NCBI RefSeq assembly: GCF_003986935.1
Contig: NZ_RJZE01000010.1
Location: forward strand, 186,001 to 250,000
DNA: 64,000 nt
DNA from: Paraburkholderia kururiensis JCM 10599 = LMG 19447
GTDB taxonomy: Bacteria; Pseudomonadota; Gammaproteobacteria; Burkholderiales; Burkholderiaceae
Reading direction: 5' to 3'
The position numbers and the translations under genes were made by a program. Shown piece after piece: positions 61,695 to 64,000 of this stretch. Under the pieces are notes generated by a model. The model was not told the DNA's origin and did not search any database. It was given only the letters and a program-made list of their open reading frames with translations. Each line of letters starts with the position of its first letter. The first letter of the stretch is position 1.

Positions 61695-62723
61695 TCAGAC
61701 AGCCCACCGCACTTCATGAAGCCGCACACTCGCCCGCAAGCCGAATGCGCTGTGCGGCCCTGTTGGCTCCGAATCGCCTAGCTGCGTCTTCAGCACACGC
61801 TGCAGCACGTAATCTTCGAGCTCCGCGAAACGCGCCGAGGCTCGCACGCGCGGTCGTTCAAGCGACACCGGCTGATCGAGCGCGATACGGCCGTCTTCGA
61901 CGAGCAGAATCCGGTCGCCCAGCGCAACGGCTTCGTGTACGTCGTGCGTGACGAGCAGCGCCGTGAAACGGTGCTCGCGCCACAGCCGTTCGATCAGTGC
62001 GTGCATCTCGATGCGGGTGAGCGCGTCGAGCGCGCCGAGCGGTTCGTCGAGCAACAGCAGACTCGGCCGATGCACGAGCGCACGCGCAAGCGCCACGCGC
62101 TGACGCTGGCCACCCGAGAGTTGCGCGGGCCAGTCGTCGGCACGCGCAAGCAGCCCTACCTCCGCCAGCACTGCGCGCGCATTCTCGCGAGCACTGCGCG
62201 GCAGACCCAGCATCACGTTCTGCAGCACGGTTTTCCAGGGCAGAAGCCGCGCATCCTGGAACATGATCCGCGTGTCGAGCGGCGCGCCGTGCGCCGCGCG
62301 CTTCACGAGCGAGCCGCCCTGCGGCGTTTCGAGTTCCGCGACGAGCCGCAGCAACGTCGATTTTCCGCAGCCGCTGCGGCCGACGATCGCCACGAAGCTG
62401 CCTCGCTCGATGGAAAGATCGAAGCCGTCGAGCACGGTGCGCTCGCCGTAGCGCTTCATCACACCGCGCAGTTCGACGGAGTAGTCGGCGGGGGCGTCGG
62501 GCGTCGCTACGTCGGGCGTCCCTATGCTGTCGCGCGCAACCCAGCTTCGCTGTAACGTCTCACGGGCGCCATCCTGATGCTGCCTCTGCGCACGCAAGCC
62601 CTCGCGCTCTAACGCCACAGCACGCGATACCTCGCCATCCTGCTCGCGCGGCTGCGCCAACTCCGCTTCCAGGTCGCTGCCCGTAATGCCGCCGAAGTTC
62701 GCCGCTAATGTCGTGGCGTTCAT
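61695..62723 (-). CDS. ssuB: Aliphatic sulfonate ABC transporter ATPase SsuB
   Basis: A 342-aa ABC ATPase. Walker [21 protein letters not shown] (about aa 128), signature [16 protein letters not shown], Walker [21 protein letters not shown] and the switch His in [15 protein letters not shown] are intact. The first 85 residues are a polar, possibly disordered extension with many Gln/Glu/Arg that typical SsuB proteins lack. The start overlaps the ssuC stop by four bases. It powers sulfonate uptake with SsuC. Confidence 0.93.
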   Translation of the reverse strand: MNATTLAANFGGITGSDLEAELAQPREQDGEVSRAVALEREGLRAQRQHQDGARETLQRSWVARDSIGTPDVATPDAPADYSVELRGVMKRYGERTVLDGFDLSIERGSFVAIVGRSGCGKSTLLRLVAELETPQGGSLVKRAAHGAPLDTRIMFQDARLLPWKTVLQNVMLGLPRSARENARAVLAEVGLLARADDWPAQLSGGQRQRVALARALVHRPSLLLLDEPLGALDALTRIEMHALIERLWREHRFTALLVTHDVHEAVALGDRILLVEDGRIALDQPVSLERPRVRASARFAELEDYVLQRVLKTQLGDSEPTGPHSAFGLRASVRLHEVRWAV

Positions 62724-63583
62724 GTCTTGCTGCCTCCCTGGTAAGCCGGATGCCAGCGCAGCGCCACGCGTTCGATGCCCTTCGCGAGCAGATCCGCCAG
62801 CTTGCCGAGCCCGGCATAAAGCAGGATGCCGACCACCACCACATCGGTTTGCAGAAACTCGCGTGCGTTCATCGTCATATACCCGATGCCCGATTGGGCC
62901 GAAATCGTTTCCGCGACGATGAGCGTGACCCACATGAGCCCGAACGCGAAGCGCACACCCACGAGAATCGACGGCAACGCGCCCGGCAGGATCACGTCGC
63001 GGTACAGCGCGAAGCCCTTCACGCCGTAGCTGCGCGCCATCTCCACGAGATTCGCGTCCACCGACCGGATGCCATGAAACGTGTTCACGTACACGGGGAA
63101 GAACACCCCGAGCGCAACCAGAAACACCTTCGCCTCCTCCTCGATGCCGAACCAGAGGATCACGAGTGGAATCATTGCGAGCGCGGGAATGTTGCGGATC
63201 ATCTGCACGGTGGAGTCGAGCGCGACTTCCACGGGCTTGAAGAGCCCTGTCGCGAGACCGAGCGCAAGGCCAATGCCGCCGCCGATGGCGAAGCCCGACA
63301 GCGCGCGCCACGTGCTCACCTTGACGTCGGCCCACATTTCGCCCGACTGAACGAGCGACCACGCCGCCTTCACTACCGCGAGCGGCTCCGGCAGCACGCG
63401 CGTGGAAAGCACGCCGCTGCGCGCCGCCAACTCCCACGCCAGCAGCACGGCGAATGGCACGATCCACGGCGCGAGATGCGCGCCGGCCTTCGTGAGCGCT
63501 GCCCGCACGGCGTACCCGGACTGAATGCCGCCAGCGGCTCGATGGTGGCGCGGCGGCCCACTTGTGACTGCGGACTGCGTCAT
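62720..63583 (-). CDS. ssuC: Aliphatic sulfonate ABC transporter permease SsuC
   Basis: A 287-aa permease with six hydrophobic helices and the conserved loop [43 protein letters not shown] that contacts SsuB. The first 30 residues form a soluble leader before helix 1 ([19 protein letters not shown]). It is the channel of the sulfonate/taurine-type importer. It starts 61 bases after the ssuD end. Confidence 0.93.
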   Translation of the reverse strand: MTQSAVTSGPPRHHRAAGGIQSGYAVRAALTKAGAHLAPWIVPFAVLLAWELAARSGVLSTRVLPEPLAVVKAAWSLVQSGEMWADVKVSTWRALSGFAIGGGIGLALGLATGLFKPVEVALDSTVQMIRNIPALAMIPLVILWFGIEEEAKVFLVALGVFFPVYVNTFHGIRSVDANLVEMARSYGVKGFALYRDVILPGALPSILVGVRFAFGLMWVTLIVAETISAQSGIGYMTMNAREFLQTDVVVVGILLYAGLGKLADLLAKGIERVALRWHPAYQGGSKT

Positions 63584-63644
63584 GTGAACGTCCTCCTTGC
63601 TTCGTGCAATGCGCCCAACAGGCGAGCCAACTCAGCCGCGCGGC

Positions 63645-64000
63645 TCAACTCTGGCTCGCGCGCGGCGGATAGTGGTTGCCCACCACCTCGCCGAACGGTC
63701 CCGACAGCGGGCCGCCCGTCTTCGCACGCGCGCGCCCCGGCAAGAGCGGAAAGACGAGCTCCGCGAAGCGATACGACTCTTCGAGATGCGGATAACCGGA
63801 GAGGATGAACGTCTCGATACCGAGGTCCGCGTACTCGCGCATGCGCGCAGCCACTTGCTCCGGACTCCCGACGAGTGCCGTTCCCGCGCCGCCGCGCACG
63901 AGCCCAACGCCCGCCCACAGGTTCGGATAGATCTCGAGATCCTCGCGGCTACCGCGCTTGCCGCCATGCAGCGCCGCCATGCGCCGCTGCCCTTCCGAAT
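63645..64000 (-). CDS. ssuD: FMNH2-dependent alkanesulfonate monooxygenase SsuD (C-terminal part)
   Basis: The C-terminal 117 residues of SsuD; the N-terminal part lies beyond the right end of the window. The enzyme desulfonates C1-C14 alkanesulfonates to aldehyde and sulfite with FMNH2 from SsuE. The segment [68 protein letters not shown] is the conserved end of the luciferase-type barrel. It heads the visible ssuD-ssuC-ssuB-ssuF run. Confidence 0.93.
   Translation of the reverse strand, partial: SEGQRRMAALHGGKRGSREDLEIYPNLWAGVGLVRGGAGTALVGSPEQVAARMREYADLGIETFILSGYPHLEESYRFAELVFPLLPGRARAKTGGPLSGPFGEVVGNHYPPRASQS

Noticed and set aside
1-64000. CRISPR arrays, insertion sequences, prophage or integrative elements
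   Set aside because: No regularly spaced direct repeats with unique spacers, no transposase, integrase or phage structural genes; the short tandem arrays have no spacers.

Overview
The window is high-GC (roughly two thirds G+C by eye) chromosomal DNA from a beta-proteobacterium of the Burkholderiaceae, most likely the Burkholderia/Paraburkholderia/Caballeronia group. This rests on protein similarity recalled from the families and on gene order: thrC-hom-alaA, a complete arn operon with arnA split in two, rpsF-priB-rpsR-rplI next to dnaB, sbp-cysTWA-cysB next to lexA, and nodIJ-like transporter genes. About 67 protein genes and one tRNA are dense and mostly intact. I see no insertion sequence, prophage, integrase or CRISPR array.

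Layout. 1-7 kb: yidB-like gene; clpB under a near-consensus heat-shock promoter; the nitric-oxide sensor nsrR divergent from a group III truncated haemoglobin; molybdenum cofactor genes moaE-moaD-moeA. 7-12 kb: threonine synthase, homoserine dehydrogenase, an AlaA-type aminotransferase and a small Mth938-domain protein. 12-20 kb: the operon that makes and attaches 4-amino-4-deoxy-L-arabinose to lipid A (arnT, SMR-type flippase subunit, arnB, arnC, two separate arnA halves, arnD), the usual basis of intrinsic polymyxin resistance in this group. 20-25 kb: bcp peroxiredoxin, PIN-PhoH ATPase, NlpC/P60 lipoprotein and an SDR protein without the usual catalytic pair. 25-30 kb: phosphate transporter with its DUF47 partner, dnaB, and the rpsF ribosomal protein operon. 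30-33 kb: ECF sigma factor with a membrane anti-sigma factor, both unusually rich in low-complexity Gly/Ala/Ser sequence.

33-38 kb: a LysR regulator divergent from gcl-hyi-glxR (glyoxylate to D-glycerate), then asparaginase. 39-44 kb: sulfate uptake (sbp, cysT, cysW, cysA) with its regulator cysB. 44.6-46.4 kb: lexA behind two perfect tandem SOS boxes, followed by two uncharacterised genes that probably share the transcript. 46-57 kb: universal stress protein, NodI/NodJ-like ABC exporter, a hypothetical gene, a YraQ/ArsP-type permease, tRNA 2-selenouridine synthase, aldo/keto reductase, MFS exporter, amino-acid-type binding protein and a lone methyltransferase. 57-64 kb: tRNA-His, dusA, several small secreted or unknown proteins, a spherulin-4-like protein, and the end of a sulfonate operon (ssuD partial, ssuC, ssuB, ssuF).

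Nothing here can be claimed outright as a new system. The most interesting leads are the two genes behind lexA; short 11-12 bp tandem arrays at or next to the stop codons of three genes; an apparent small RNA unit between bcp and phoH; the low-complexity sigma/anti-sigma pair; and several operator-like palindromes in divergent intergenic regions.
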